The notes beneath the pieces were generated by a model that did no database searches, was not told the DNA's origin, and worked only from the letters and a program-made list of their open reading frames with translations. A DNA stretch of 64,000 nucleotides from Ferruginibacter sp. GTDB taxonomy: Bacteria; Bacteroidota; Bacteroidia; Chitinophagales; Chitinophagaceae. The position numbers were made by a program, and so were the translations under genes. This document shows positions 25,828 to 35,600 of the stretch, in pieces; position 1 is the stretch's first letter, and the number at the start of each line of letters is the position of its first letter. The stretch spans positions 62,001 through 126,000 of the forward strand of contig JAGOAX010000004.1 in NCBI GenBank assembly GCA_017983695.1, written 5' to 3'.

Positions 25828-27303
25828 TTAATGTGCCAGCCGGCGTTTCCAACTGGTGGTTTTGTTCTCTACAGGTGTCAACATTTTTTGTTGGTCCATC
25901 CAAAATCTTAAAGCGGCAATGGCAGCAATTTCGGCATTGGCTTTTTGTTTTTCTTTTATTTTTTCGGGGGTGTAATAATTTTTTACAAAATGGGTATCAA
26001 AGCTGCCCGAAATAAATGCATCATGCTCAAACACAAAAGTGCCAAAGGGCAATGTGGTCGATAATCCTTCAATCTTAAATTCTTTAATGGCGATTTTCAT
26101 TTTCTGAATGGCTTCTGTTCTGTTTTTTCCATGGGTTACCAGTTTTGCAATCATAGGATCATAATAAATGGGGATGGGCATTCCTTCCCGGTATCCGTCA
26201 TCTACTCTTACACCTTCGCCTGTTGGTTTTACATATTTGGATAAGGTACCAATTGAGGGTAAAAAATTATTCAGCGGATCTTCGGCATACACTCTTAATT
26301 CCACCGAGTGGCCGTTAATATTAATATCGTTCTGCGTAAAACTCAATTTTTCTCCTCTGGCAATTTTTATTTGTTCTTCCACCAAATCAATACCTGTAAT
26401 CATTTCTGTAACGGGATGCTCTACCTGCAGCCTTGTATTCATCTCCAGAAAATAAAAATTTAATTGATCATCCATTAAAAATTCAACTGTACCGGTACTG
26501 GTATAATTACAGGATTTAGCCACCATTACTGCCGCTTCACCCATCTTATTTCTTAGTTCTGGTGTTAATACAGAAGAAGGAGATTCCTCTACAACTTTTT
26601 GGTGCCGGCGCTGAATGCTGCATTCCCTTTCAAAAAGATGTATAGTGTTTCCGAATTTGTCAGCTAAAACCTGTATTTCTATATGGCGGGGAGAGGTAAC
26701 ATATTTTTCTATAAATACCGAACCATCTCCAAATGAAGATTTTGCTTCACTTGCGGCACGTTGCATTTGTTCTTCAAAGTCAGCCTCCTTTTCTACAATC
26801 CGCATTCCTTTGCCGCCCCCGCCTGCAGAAGCTTTAATAAGAATAGGATACCCAATTTGTTTTGCAGTTTTTTTGGCAACTGTAATATCTTCAATGGCTT
26901 TATCAATACCGGGTACCATTGGAATATTGTATTTCTTTACACAATCTTTTGCTGCAAGCTTTGAGCCCATTACTCTCATAGCATCGGGGCCAGGGCCAAT
27001 AAAAATTATTCCTGCATCTTCTACTTTCTGAGCAAAATCTGCATTCTCACTCAAAAATCCATAACCGGGATGAATGCCATCTACAGCAAGTTCTTTACAA
27101 AAAGAAATGATTTTATCTCCATTTAAATAAGATTGACTGGAAGGGGCAGCGCCTAAACAAACCGCTTCATCTGCATATAATACATGTGGCGACTGCCTGT
27201 CAACTTCAGAATAAACAGCTACTGACTGAATACCCATTTTACGAATGGTATGCATGATGCGTAAAGCAATTTCTCCTCTGTTGGCTACTAATATTTTTTT
27301 CAT
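25828..27303 (-). CDS. accC: Biotin carboxylase subunit of acyl-CoA carboxylase
   Basis: 491 residues. It carboxylates biotin on the carrier subunit using ATP and bicarbonate. The ATP-grasp enzyme is shown by KILVANRGEIALRI at the N-terminus, HPGYGFLSENADFA, the glycine-rich KASAGGGGKGMR loop, EKYVTSPRHIEIQVLAD, RECSIQRRHQKVVEE (catalytic) and FLEMNTRLQVEHPVTE. It has no fused biotin domain; that is the separate gene at 27357. It could be called pccA for the propionyl type. The downstream beta subunit gene begins 26 nt after its stop. Confidence 0.93.
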   Translation of the reverse strand: MKKILVANRGEIALRIMHTIRKMGIQSVAVYSEVDRQSPHVLYADEAVCLGAAPSSQSYLNGDKIISFCKELAVDGIHPGYGFLSENADFAQKVEDAGIIFIGPGPDAMRVMGSKLAAKDCVKKYNIPMVPGIDKAIEDITVAKKTAKQIGYPILIKASAGGGGKGMRIVEKEADFEEQMQRAASEAKSSFGDGSVFIEKYVTSPRHIEIQVLADKFGNTIHLFERECSIQRRHQKVVEESPSSVLTPELRNKMGEAAVMVAKSCNYTSTGTVEFLMDDQLNFYFLEMNTRLQVEHPVTEMITGIDLVEEQIKIARGEKLSFTQNDININGHSVELRVYAEDPLNNFLPSIGTLSKYVKPTGEGVRVDDGYREGMPIPIYYDPMIAKLVTHGKNRTEAIQKMKIAIKEFKIEGLSTTLPFGTFVFEHDAFISGSFDTHFVKNYYTPEKIKEKQKANAEIAAIAALRFWMDQQKMLTPVENKTTSWKRRLAH

Positions 27304-27356
27304 ATTGTAATCTTAAATTGTAATAATTATTTTGCCTGATAAGTATTTCTATTAAA

Positions 27357-27848
27357 TTATTCCAGCTCAATCATTACCTGCCCTTTATCAACAGCCTGAC
27401 CGGGTTTAACATTAATTTTTTTTATGGTTGCATCTGCATGTAGCATAATGCTGTTTTCCATTTTCATTGCCTCCAGTATTAATATTTTTTCTCCTTCTTT
27501 TACTGCCTGCCCTTCCTTAACAGCTATATCCAACACCAGGCCGGGCATTGGCGCTTTTATCTCCTTAATATGTTTTACAGGTGCAGCATCAAAACCCATT
27601 TTCTCCAGCATTTGGTCAAGTCCATCTTTTATTTCAATAGTAAAACATTCGCCATCTACTTCTGCGATTACAGCTTTTCCTGTACTATCAGATTTCAATA
27701 AGCGTATATTGACCGACCTGTTATTTTTTATAATATTAAATTCTTCCGGAGATTTTTTTATGAAATCAATTTTATTGATTTCATCAGCTGTAAAAGAAAA
27801 TTCAAATTCATTTGCTTTTACTTTGTAAATTTTATTGCTGTTGGGCAT
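27357..27848 (-). CDS. Biotin carboxyl carrier protein of the acyl-CoA carboxylase
   Basis: 163 residues. The C-terminal lipoyl/biotinyl domain (about 90-163) carries the biotinylation motif EAMKMEN with the modified Lys near residue 130, preceded by IKAPMPGLVLDIAVKEGQAV. The N-terminal half (about 1-85) is a beta-rich segment seen in stand-alone carriers of propionyl-CoA or oxaloacetate-type carboxylases. It is the first gene of a three-gene minus-strand operon. A TATCTTAC sequence about 20 nt before the start loosely resembles the -7 promoter box. Confidence 0.92.
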   Translation of the reverse strand: MPNSNKIYKVKANEFEFSFTADEINKIDFIKKSPEEFNIIKNNRSVNIRLLKSDSTGKAVIAEVDGECFTIEIKDGLDQMLEKMGFDAAPVKHIKEIKAPMPGLVLDIAVKEGQAVKEGEKILILEAMKMENSIMLHADATIKKINVKPGQAVDKGQVMIELE

Positions 27849-28279
27849 ATAACAAGTTATTTTTTGTAAGATAATTATTTTTTAAAATCAAAAATGGTTT
27901 ATACTGCTTGCAAATCCAATGCTTATTATTACTTTTATTTTTTTATCATAAATACTCAGATAGCATTAAAATTAATGGCGAATATGTTTTTTTTGTTACT
28001 ATAATAAAATGATAATGCTCATACGGGCATATAATTAATGTCACAAATAATTGCATATTATTCACTGGGCAGGTGTTTCGCAGGGTCACCTATGTTTAAT
28101 AAATCTGCAGTACTGTGCCGTTGTTTAAACTATGGTAACAAAAGAAATTTGACCCGTCTTAAAATTTGCGTTGTTTGTTGAGACAACAGAGGGGCGTATT
28201 AAAATGAATGGAGACTGAAACACTAATAGTGGCAAAAAAAGTTAGCTTCCCAACCCTTATAACATTTCAATGCCTGCAT
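27849..28279. other. AT-rich intergenic region, no gene seen
   Basis: 431 bp between the carrier gene and the large unknown secreted protein gene. No frame of note on either strand. AATAAATCTGCAGTACTGTG (28099-28118) faintly resembles the AATTCTGC repeat word seen near 14945 and 17983. It presumably holds the carboxylase operon promoter. Confidence 0.5.
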
Positions 28280-30685
28280 TTATTTTACCAAAATGCAGGT
28301 TTCTACTTTTGAAATGCCTTTAAATTGCATTTCAACTTTGGGAGTGTCTTCTCCACCAAATGTACAGTCAATTATTATGGTATGATTGCCGGTAGAAACC
28401 AAAGGTGGTGTGGTCTGAAGTTTTTGTGTATTTTTTAGTTTTCCGTTTTTGTCATAAATCCTGATAGTATCGGTGCCATCACAAATAACAGTTTCTCCTG
28501 CATTTAATTCTATTGGGATACTTATTTCCGTATAATTATCTAACTGGACTTTAATATTGCTAACGTTTCCTTCTTTACCAACAATATTTAATTGAAACTG
28601 CATTGCTTGTTCCTGCCATGGCTGGTAATAATTCCATGTGGTGGATAGTGGTTCTCCTGGTTGCTTAATAGTTTTTTCTTTTGTAAAAATTGGAGAGGAG
28701 GCATATTGGCTGAGGTTCCATTTGCCTTCACTTATTTTTTCAAGATGGAATTCATTTTTAGGATCTTTTAATCTTTCCTGTTGGTCTTTTGTGAAAACCT
28801 TTCCATTTCTTGCAGTTTCCCATTCCCTTATTGCATCCAGCAATTGGGGAGTAAGCGGATTTTTTTTAAGCGCATTGGTATTGGCAACCATTGCAAATCC
28901 TGCACTATAGCCTGCTGCTCTTGCCAGCATCCATTCCATTTCTGATAAAGTAGTATGCTCTGAAAGTAAATACCAACCCATCATGTGCGGCATATAATTC
29001 CTGTCAAACAATCCCTGGTTATCAATGCGGTATTGTTGCATGCTTTCTTTAAATCCGCCGTACCAGGGTTCGCCCCAATTGTAATAGGAACCAATATGCC
29101 AGAAAAAGGTTTTACTGATGCTGGTGCCACAAATAAAATCGTGTTTTACATTTTCGTAAACATCCTTAGCAAATAATTCAACGGCATAATCACCCTGGCC
29201 AGATGCCAATCCTCCTTCGTGTCCATCAAAATCCAAATGGTCAACACCGGTTTCATTCATCAAGGCTGCAATATTTTTTGCTGCTTCCCGCTGCATATTT
29301 ATGTCCGGGAAAAACACATTGTATGCATGGTCAAGCAACTTTCCTGCTGCAGATCCCATTTTATGTGCCGTGGCAGTTGTACCAAATGCACCCCGTTGGC
29401 AATCGGATAAAATATAAGGAGCAGTAAGGCTAACCGATTTATACCGGATAAGTTCTTTACCAATTTTAATGGTATGCAGGTTATTATTATTTACCTCGTT
29501 AAAATATTCAGGCGAAGCCAATTCAATTTCCTTTGATGCAGCATCAACATCTTTGGTTAAAACTGATGAACCAGTAAAGCTTAAACGATCGTCTGGTACA
29601 GGTGTAACATATGGATCGTTGGTATTGATGAAATTTGTTAATGTATGTACACCCAGCAACAAACCGGCAGCATGTGCTTTTGCTGCGCATTTTTTTAATC
29701 CTTCCCTTCCAGTAGGAAATTGAACAGGGTTTAAAACAAAATGTCCCCAACTATTAAACGGACCTTCGTGATATAAAGATATTAATCCAGCCTTTTTGGT
29801 GAAGGCAATCATTTCATCAATATTATTTTCATCAAAGGAGGAAATGAGGTAAGATCTTCCAAACAGGTTGGATTTCTTAAACCATACGCCATTGATTGTT
29901 GGATGCGGTAAATTTTCTGCCAATTCAATTTGCTCTAACCTGTCTAAAGTGGAGGGTTCACTACAACTGAAGAGTGCAATTTTACTGCCTTCTACTGATT
30001 CTCCTTTTAAAGCGGCCACTGGCATATCTTTAAAATTTCCACCCCACGCATCTACAAATCTGCTATGGTTACGATTAATTGCATAGGCCTGAAGCAAACT
30101 TCCCCAACTACGGCTGATTGCAGCTAACCCTCTTGCCCAAGTGCTGCCCTCGTTGTTTTGATAATCTCCACCCAGTGTTTTTATATTCAATACCTGCATA
30201 CCTACTGTTGTGTATCCATCTCTTACAACTCCAATTACTTCGCCTACTGTTTTATTAATAATAGTTGGATAAGGCCCCCATATCACTGCTTCTATTTTAT
30301 TGGAGGGTACTGCTTTAATAATTTCAAGTACAAGATGGGATGATTTTTCTAATACTTTAATATCAATACTTACACCAGCATCTTTATATTTTAAAGAAAT
30401 TTTGTTTTGTTTAGTATTAAAAACTGCAGATGACGGTTGGAATCGTTTTTTGTTACTCACTAAAATCAGCAGGGGAGCAGCAGTATCTTTATACAAATAA
30501 TTAATTTGTGTATTGGTATTAGTAATTTCGGTTAAATAGCCCTGTGCATTTATTCCCAGTTTTAACTCTTTGCTGAAAAAAAAAGTTTGGGCATTTAAAA
30601 TACAGGGAAAAACTATTGTAAATATTACCAGTGCTGTTTTTTTATGGTTAAACTTGGTTGCTATGCATTTAAAATTTACACCCAT
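28280..30685 (-). CDS. Large secreted protein with glycosidase-like barrel, family not recognised
   Basis: ATG 30685 starts the sequence MGVNFKCIATKFNHKKTAL followed by a hydrophobic signal (VIFTIVFPCILNAQ). Of 801 residues, the first 260 are beta-rich (KELKLGINAQGYLTEITNTN), as in N-terminal domains of glycosidases. The middle looks like a TIM barrel: GLISLYHEGPFNSWGH, AAGLLLGVHTLTNF, TGVDHLDFDGHEGG and GTSISKTFFWHIGSYYNWGE. The HLDFDGHEGG strand could carry the acids. The last 150 residues are again beta-rich. It is divergent from a GH95 fucosidase gene, which suggests a glycan role. I cannot assign a GH family. Confidence 0.6.
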   Translation of the reverse strand: MGVNFKCIATKFNHKKTALVIFTIVFPCILNAQTFFFSKELKLGINAQGYLTEITNTNTQINYLYKDTAAPLLILVSNKKRFQPSSAVFNTKQNKISLKYKDAGVSIDIKVLEKSSHLVLEIIKAVPSNKIEAVIWGPYPTIINKTVGEVIGVVRDGYTTVGMQVLNIKTLGGDYQNNEGSTWARGLAAISRSWGSLLQAYAINRNHSRFVDAWGGNFKDMPVAALKGESVEGSKIALFSCSEPSTLDRLEQIELAENLPHPTINGVWFKKSNLFGRSYLISSFDENNIDEMIAFTKKAGLISLYHEGPFNSWGHFVLNPVQFPTGREGLKKCAAKAHAAGLLLGVHTLTNFINTNDPYVTPVPDDRLSFTGSSVLTKDVDAASKEIELASPEYFNEVNNNNLHTIKIGKELIRYKSVSLTAPYILSDCQRGAFGTTATAHKMGSAAGKLLDHAYNVFFPDINMQREAAKNIAALMNETGVDHLDFDGHEGGLASGQGDYAVELFAKDVYENVKHDFICGTSISKTFFWHIGSYYNWGEPWYGGFKESMQQYRIDNQGLFDRNYMPHMMGWYLLSEHTTLSEMEWMLARAAGYSAGFAMVANTNALKKNPLTPQLLDAIREWETARNGKVFTKDQQERLKDPKNEFHLEKISEGKWNLSQYASSPIFTKEKTIKQPGEPLSTTWNYYQPWQEQAMQFQLNIVGKEGNVSNIKVQLDNYTEISIPIELNAGETVICDGTDTIRIYDKNGKLKNTQKLQTTPPLVSTGNHTIIIDCTFGGEDTPKVEMQFKGISKVETCILVK

Positions 30686-30847
30686 TTTTTTGTAATTATT
30701 ATTTAGTACAATTTGAATAAACAAATTGAAGTTAACGAGTTTGAAGCAATCAGAAAAAAAGGTATTCTGTATAATTTTTGTACTTTTAACACAATAACTG
30801 CTGCTACAATAAATAACTGTTTTGTTGTTTAATCAAATTGTTTTTCT

Positions 30848-33307
30848 ATGGCTACATTTTACAAGTACTTTAATTCGCTGGTATTTATGTTGTTTTTTAC
30901 CGGCCTTTACGCTCAAAAAAATCTCATGCCTTTGTTAATCGACAAAGGACAGTTTAACCCGTCAACATTATTATGGTATAAAACTCCTGCAAAAAAATGG
31001 GACGAAGCCCTGCCTGTTGGCAATGGCCGCTTGGGTGCCATGGTATTTGGAAGCAACAGTGAAGAGCGCATTCAGTTAAATGAAGAAACCTATTGGTCGG
31101 GCGGGCCATATTCAACCGTAGTAAAAGGAGGAGCCAAGGTTTTACCCGAAATACAGAAAAAGGTTTTTGAAGAAAAGTATTTAGCAGCACATAATTTATT
31201 CGGCCGCAATTTAATGGGCTACCCGGTTGAGCAAATGAAATATCAATGCCTTGCAAACCTCCATTTATTTTTTAAAAATCAAGATAGTGTTACTGATTAT
31301 AAAAGATGGCTTGACCTGGAAAGTGGAATTACAGGTGTTAGTTATATGGCTAACGGAATCACTTATCAGCGGGAGGTACTTGCATCGGCTCCCGACCAGG
31401 TAATTGTTATTCGCATTACAGCTGATAAGCCCGGCAGTATTTCTTTTACTGCTAACTTAAGAGGGGAAAGAAACCAGGTGCATTCCAATTATGCAACCGA
31501 TTATTTCAGAATGGATCCATACGGCAATGATGGATTGATCCTTACCGGTAAATCAGCCGACTATATGGGAGTAGAAGGAAAGATGAGGTATGAAGCAAGA
31601 ATAAAAGCTATGCCGGAAGGCGGCACCATTAAAACAGATGATGTAAACCTCATTATAGAAAATGCAAATTCGGTAACGCTGTATTTTGCGGCAGCAACAA
31701 ATTTTGTAAATTATAAAGATGTAAGTGCAGATCAACATCAAAGAGTAACCAATTATTTCAAAGGCATTGAAAATAAAAATTATAACAGCATTCTCACATC
31801 AGCACTCATAGATTATAAAAAATATTTTAACCGGGTATCTCTGCAATTATCCAATACCGCAAATTCTTTTTTACCAACACCGGAAAGAGTAAAGAAAATT
31901 CAGACTGAGCCCGATCCTTCTATGGCCGCTTTGAGTTACCAGTTTGGCCGCTACCTCATGATTGGCTCTTCAAGACCGGGAACAGAACCTGCTAACCTGC
32001 AAGGTATATGGAATGATAATATGAACCCGATGTGGGATTCGAAGTATACCACTAATATCAACACAGAAATGAATTACTGGCCGGTTGAAAGCGGCAACCT
32101 TTCAGAATGTGCCGAACCGCTGGTTCGCATGATAAGAGAATTGACTGACCAGGGTTCGCAAGTTGCCAAAGAACATTATGGTGCAAGAGGATGGGTCTTT
32201 CATCAGAATACAGATATATGGAGAGTTGCAGCACCCATGGATGGTCCCACCTGGGGAACTTTCACCGTTGGTGGCGCCTGGCTCTGTACACATATATGGG
32301 AGCATTATCAATACACGATGGATAAAGAATTTTTAAAAGAAACATATCCGTTGATAGAAGGTTCGGTTCAGTTCTTTATGGATTTTTTAGTACCACATCC
32401 CAATGGAAAATGGCTGGTCACCAATCCTTCTACCTCTCCCGAAAACTTCCCGGATGGTGGTGGTAACAAACCTTATTTTGATGAAGTTACCGGAGGGTTT
32501 AGAGAAGGCACAACAATTTGTGCAGGCTCTTCTATTGATATGCAGATTCTATATGACCTCTTTGGTTATTTTATAGAAGCCTCAAAGGCTTTAGGAAAGG
32601 ATGATGCCTTTATTGAGAGTGTAAAAGCTGCGAGGGAAAAATTAGTACCGCCGCAAATAGGAAGAGATGGTTCCTTGCAGGAATGGGCAGATGACTGGAA
32701 ATCGCTGGAAAAAAATCACAGGCATTTTTCACACATGTATGGTTTATACCCAGGCAAAGTATTGTACGAAAAAAGAACGCCTGCGCTGATTGAATCCTAT
32801 AAAAAGGTATTGGAAGAAAGGGGCGATGCATCTACCGGTTTTTCCAGGGCATGGAAAATGGCTCTTTGGGCAAGAATGAATGACGGCAACCGGGCAAATA
32901 AAATTTATAAAGGCTATTTAAAAGATCAGAGCTGTACTTCTATGTTTGCTCTTTGCGGCAGGGCATTACAGGTGGATGCTAATTTTGGTGTTAGCGCTGC
33001 TGTTACCGAAATGCTGATGCAGTCGCATGACGGGTTTATAAAATTATTACCCGCTTTACCTTATGAATGGAGTGAAGGAGCTTTTAAAGGGGTTTGTGCA
33101 AGAGGTGCTTTTGAATTGGACTTTACCTGGGAAAATAAAACTTTAAAGCAATTAAGCATTTTATCCAAAGCAGGAGAAGTTTGCAGGCTTGAATATAAAC
33201 CCGGTTTAAAGATCAGCAACAACGGAAAAAATATTAAATACAAAAAATTACCAAATGGTTTGGTGGAGTTTCAAACCATAAAAGGAAGTATTTACCAGGC
33301 TAGATAA
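30848..33307 (+). CDS. Secreted GH95 alpha-L-fucosidase-like glycosidase
   Basis: 819 residues with a signal peptide ending at LYAQ. The N-terminal domain begins with the GH95 hallmark LWYKTPAKKWDEALPVGNGR, then LGAMVFG and RIQLNEETYWSGGP. The (alpha/alpha)6 barrel shows NLQGIWNDNMNPMWDSKY, TTNINTEMNYWPVE, WVFHQNTDIWRVA, TNPSTSPENFPDGG, LQEWADDW, and HRHFSHMYGLYPG. GH95 enzymes remove alpha-1,2-linked fucose (some act on L-galactose) from glycans. DPP-IV-like and serine dehydratase genes follow at gaps of about 30 nt, so the three may share a transcript. Confidence 0.93.
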   Translation: MATFYKYFNSLVFMLFFTGLYAQKNLMPLLIDKGQFNPSTLLWYKTPAKKWDEALPVGNGRLGAMVFGSNSEERIQLNEETYWSGGPYSTVVKGGAKVLPEIQKKVFEEKYLAAHNLFGRNLMGYPVEQMKYQCLANLHLFFKNQDSVTDYKRWLDLESGITGVSYMANGITYQREVLASAPDQVIVIRITADKPGSISFTANLRGERNQVHSNYATDYFRMDPYGNDGLILTGKSADYMGVEGKMRYEARIKAMPEGGTIKTDDVNLIIENANSVTLYFAAATNFVNYKDVSADQHQRVTNYFKGIENKNYNSILTSALIDYKKYFNRVSLQLSNTANSFLPTPERVKKIQTEPDPSMAALSYQFGRYLMIGSSRPGTEPANLQGIWNDNMNPMWDSKYTTNINTEMNYWPVESGNLSECAEPLVRMIRELTDQGSQVAKEHYGARGWVFHQNTDIWRVAAPMDGPTWGTFTVGGAWLCTHIWEHYQYTMDKEFLKETYPLIEGSVQFFMDFLVPHPNGKWLVTNPSTSPENFPDGGGNKPYFDEVTGGFREGTTICAGSSIDMQILYDLFGYFIEASKALGKDDAFIESVKAAREKLVPPQIGRDGSLQEWADDWKSLEKNHRHFSHMYGLYPGKVLYEKRTPALIESYKKVLEERGDASTGFSRAWKMALWARMNDGNRANKIYKGYLKDQSCTSMFALCGRALQVDANFGVSAAVTEMLMQSHDGFIKLLPALPYEWSEGAFKGVCARGAFELDFTWENKTLKQLSILSKAGEVCRLEYKPGLKISNNGKNIKYKKLPNGLVEFQTIKGSIYQAR

Positions 33308-33340
33308 TAGTGATTACTTTTAAAAATTAAAAATCAGAAT

Positions 33341-35572
33341 ATGACTAATAAACTTTTAGCAGGATTAATTTTCTTCATTGTAGTTTTTTCATCAGGCAGT
33401 ATTATTGCGCAAAATAAAAAACTCACCTTAGAAGATATCTATACCAATGGGCAATACAGCTCTAAAGGTATTGGGCAAATCCGTTGGATGAAGGATAATA
33501 AAAGCTATTCCACGCTGGAGTTTAATATCTCTGCTAAAGGAAATGATATTGTTCGTTATGAGGTGGCTAGCGGAACAAAATCAGTTTTGGTAAATGCTGT
33601 TCAATTGCTGCCGCAAGGGGCTGCTAAACCGCTGGGCATAGATGATTACACCTGGTCGTATGATAACAATCAGTTGCTGTTATTTACCAACACCCGTAAA
33701 GTTTGGCGTTACAACACAAGAGGCGATTATTGGGTGCTTAACCTTGCCAGTGGAAAACTAAAACAACTGGGCAAAGGTCTTGAAGCGTCAACACTCATGT
33801 TTGCAAAATTCTCCCCGGATGGAGGAAGGGTTGCCTATGTAAGCAAACTGAATATTTATGTAGAAGATATTACAACAGGAAAAATTACACAACTTACAAA
33901 AGACGGTGGAGGCAATATCATCAACGGCACTTTTGACTGGGTGTATGAAGAAGAGTTGGATTGCAGAGACGGTTTTCGCTGGAGCCCCAATGGCGCAACT
34001 ATTGCTTACTGGCAATCGGATACAAAAGGGGTTGGTACTTTTTTTATGATCAATAATGTGGATTCTAATTACTCTGTTCCCATTCCATTGCCTTATCCAA
34101 AAGTGGGAACTCAAAATTCAGCAGTGAAAGTGGGTGTGATCTCTGCCACCGGCGGACCAACAAAATGGTTTAAAGTGCCCGGTGATCCCCGTAATAATTA
34201 TTTAGCAAGGATGGGGTATATCCCAGGTTCTGATGAAGTGATGATACAGCAATTAAATCGTTTGCAAAACACCAATACCGTTTGGGTGGGCAACACAAAA
34301 ACCATGGCCTTAAAAAATATCTTAACTGATAAGGACGAAGCTTTTTTAGATATACATGATAATATTGTTTGGCTGGATAATACAAAATCATTTACCTGGA
34401 CCAGTGAAAAAGATGGCTGGATGCATTTGTATAAAGTATCCAGAGATGGGAAAGAAATGCAACTAATTACAAAAGGAAAATTTGATGTAGTGAACATTAA
34501 CTGCATTGATCCTGCCGGGGGGTATGTTTATTATATCGCTTCGCCGGAAAATTTTACACAGCGTTACCTCTATCGCAGCCGGTTGGATGGAAGTGGCGAG
34601 GCAGAAAGAGTATCTCCTGCAAATATGGCCGGTCAGCATTCGTACCAGATATCAGCCGATGCAAAATATGCGATACACAGTTTTGAAAACGCCACCACAC
34701 CAAGACGCATTTCACTTATCAATCTTAACACCCATGCCGAAATAAAATTGATGGAAGATAATGCCGCATTAAAAAATAAAATCAATGAATTGGGTTTGCG
34801 GAGTAAAGAATTTTTTAAAGTAGATATTGGTGATGTAGTGCTGGATGCATGGATGATAAAGCCAAAGGATTTTGATCCGCAAAAAAAATACCCGGTCATC
34901 TTTCATGTGTATGGAGAGCCGGCGGGTTCTACTGTACAGGACAACTGGGGTACGGGTGATAATCTCTGGCATCAATTCCTCGCCAATGAATTGGGTACTG
35001 TTATAATTAGTATAGATAACCGCGGTACCCGGGTGCCAAGAGGCCGTGATTTCAGAAAATGTATTTACCGTCAAATTGGTTTACTGGCAGCAGATGATCA
35101 GGCTGCTGCTGCAAAAAAAATATTTACCATGTATCCGTTTATTGATGCAGCACATACAGGCATCTGGGGCTGGAGTGGCGGCGGGCAAATGTCATTGCAT
35201 TGCATCTTCCGGCATGGAGATGTATTTAAATCTGCCATTGCCATCGCTTTTGTTTCGCACCAGGCATTGTATGATAATATCTACCAGGAAAGATATATGG
35301 GCCTGCCGGATGATAACAAAGAGGGATACAGGGAAGGATCACCTTTGACCCATGCAAAAAAACTAAATGGTAATCTGCTCGTCATGCATGGTACAGCTGA
35401 TGACAATGTGCATTACCAGAATTTTGAAATATTGGTAAATGAATTGGTAAAACACAACAAGCTTTTCAGCATGATGTCATACCCCATGAGGGATCATGGC
35501 ATTTACCAGAGAGAAAACACTACGCTGCAGATGCGGAGAACCATGGAACTCTTTTGGAAAAAAAATTTGTAA
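33341..35572 (+). CDS. Secreted S9B dipeptidyl-peptidase IV-like peptidase
   Basis: 743 residues with a signal peptide ending near SIIAQ. The N-terminal beta-propeller (about 40-480) carries DWVYEEEL (the Glu pair that binds the substrate N-terminus) and FRWSPNGATIAYWQSD. The C-terminal alpha/beta hydrolase has the nucleophile motif GIWGWSGGGQ (Ser near 613), an Asp in HGTADDNVH and the His in MRDHGIY. This is the DPP-IV layout. It releases dipeptides in the periplasm. It lies 33 nt after the GH95 gene and 28 nt before L-serine dehydratase. Confidence 0.92.
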   Translation: MTNKLLAGLIFFIVVFSSGSIIAQNKKLTLEDIYTNGQYSSKGIGQIRWMKDNKSYSTLEFNISAKGNDIVRYEVASGTKSVLVNAVQLLPQGAAKPLGIDDYTWSYDNNQLLLFTNTRKVWRYNTRGDYWVLNLASGKLKQLGKGLEASTLMFAKFSPDGGRVAYVSKLNIYVEDITTGKITQLTKDGGGNIINGTFDWVYEEELDCRDGFRWSPNGATIAYWQSDTKGVGTFFMINNVDSNYSVPIPLPYPKVGTQNSAVKVGVISATGGPTKWFKVPGDPRNNYLARMGYIPGSDEVMIQQLNRLQNTNTVWVGNTKTMALKNILTDKDEAFLDIHDNIVWLDNTKSFTWTSEKDGWMHLYKVSRDGKEMQLITKGKFDVVNINCIDPAGGYVYYIASPENFTQRYLYRSRLDGSGEAERVSPANMAGQHSYQISADAKYAIHSFENATTPRRISLINLNTHAEIKLMEDNAALKNKINELGLRSKEFFKVDIGDVVLDAWMIKPKDFDPQKKYPVIFHVYGEPAGSTVQDNWGTGDNLWHQFLANELGTVIISIDNRGTRVPRGRDFRKCIYRQIGLLAADDQAAAAKKIFTMYPFIDAAHTGIWGWSGGGQMSLHCIFRHGDVFKSAIAIAFVSHQALYDNIYQERYMGLPDDNKEGYREGSPLTHAKKLNGNLLVMHGTADDNVHYQNFEILVNELVKHNKLFSMMSYPMRDHGIYQRENTTLQMRRTMELFWKKNL

Positions 35573-35600
35573 CTTACTAAGCCTATTAAAAAACAAAAGC

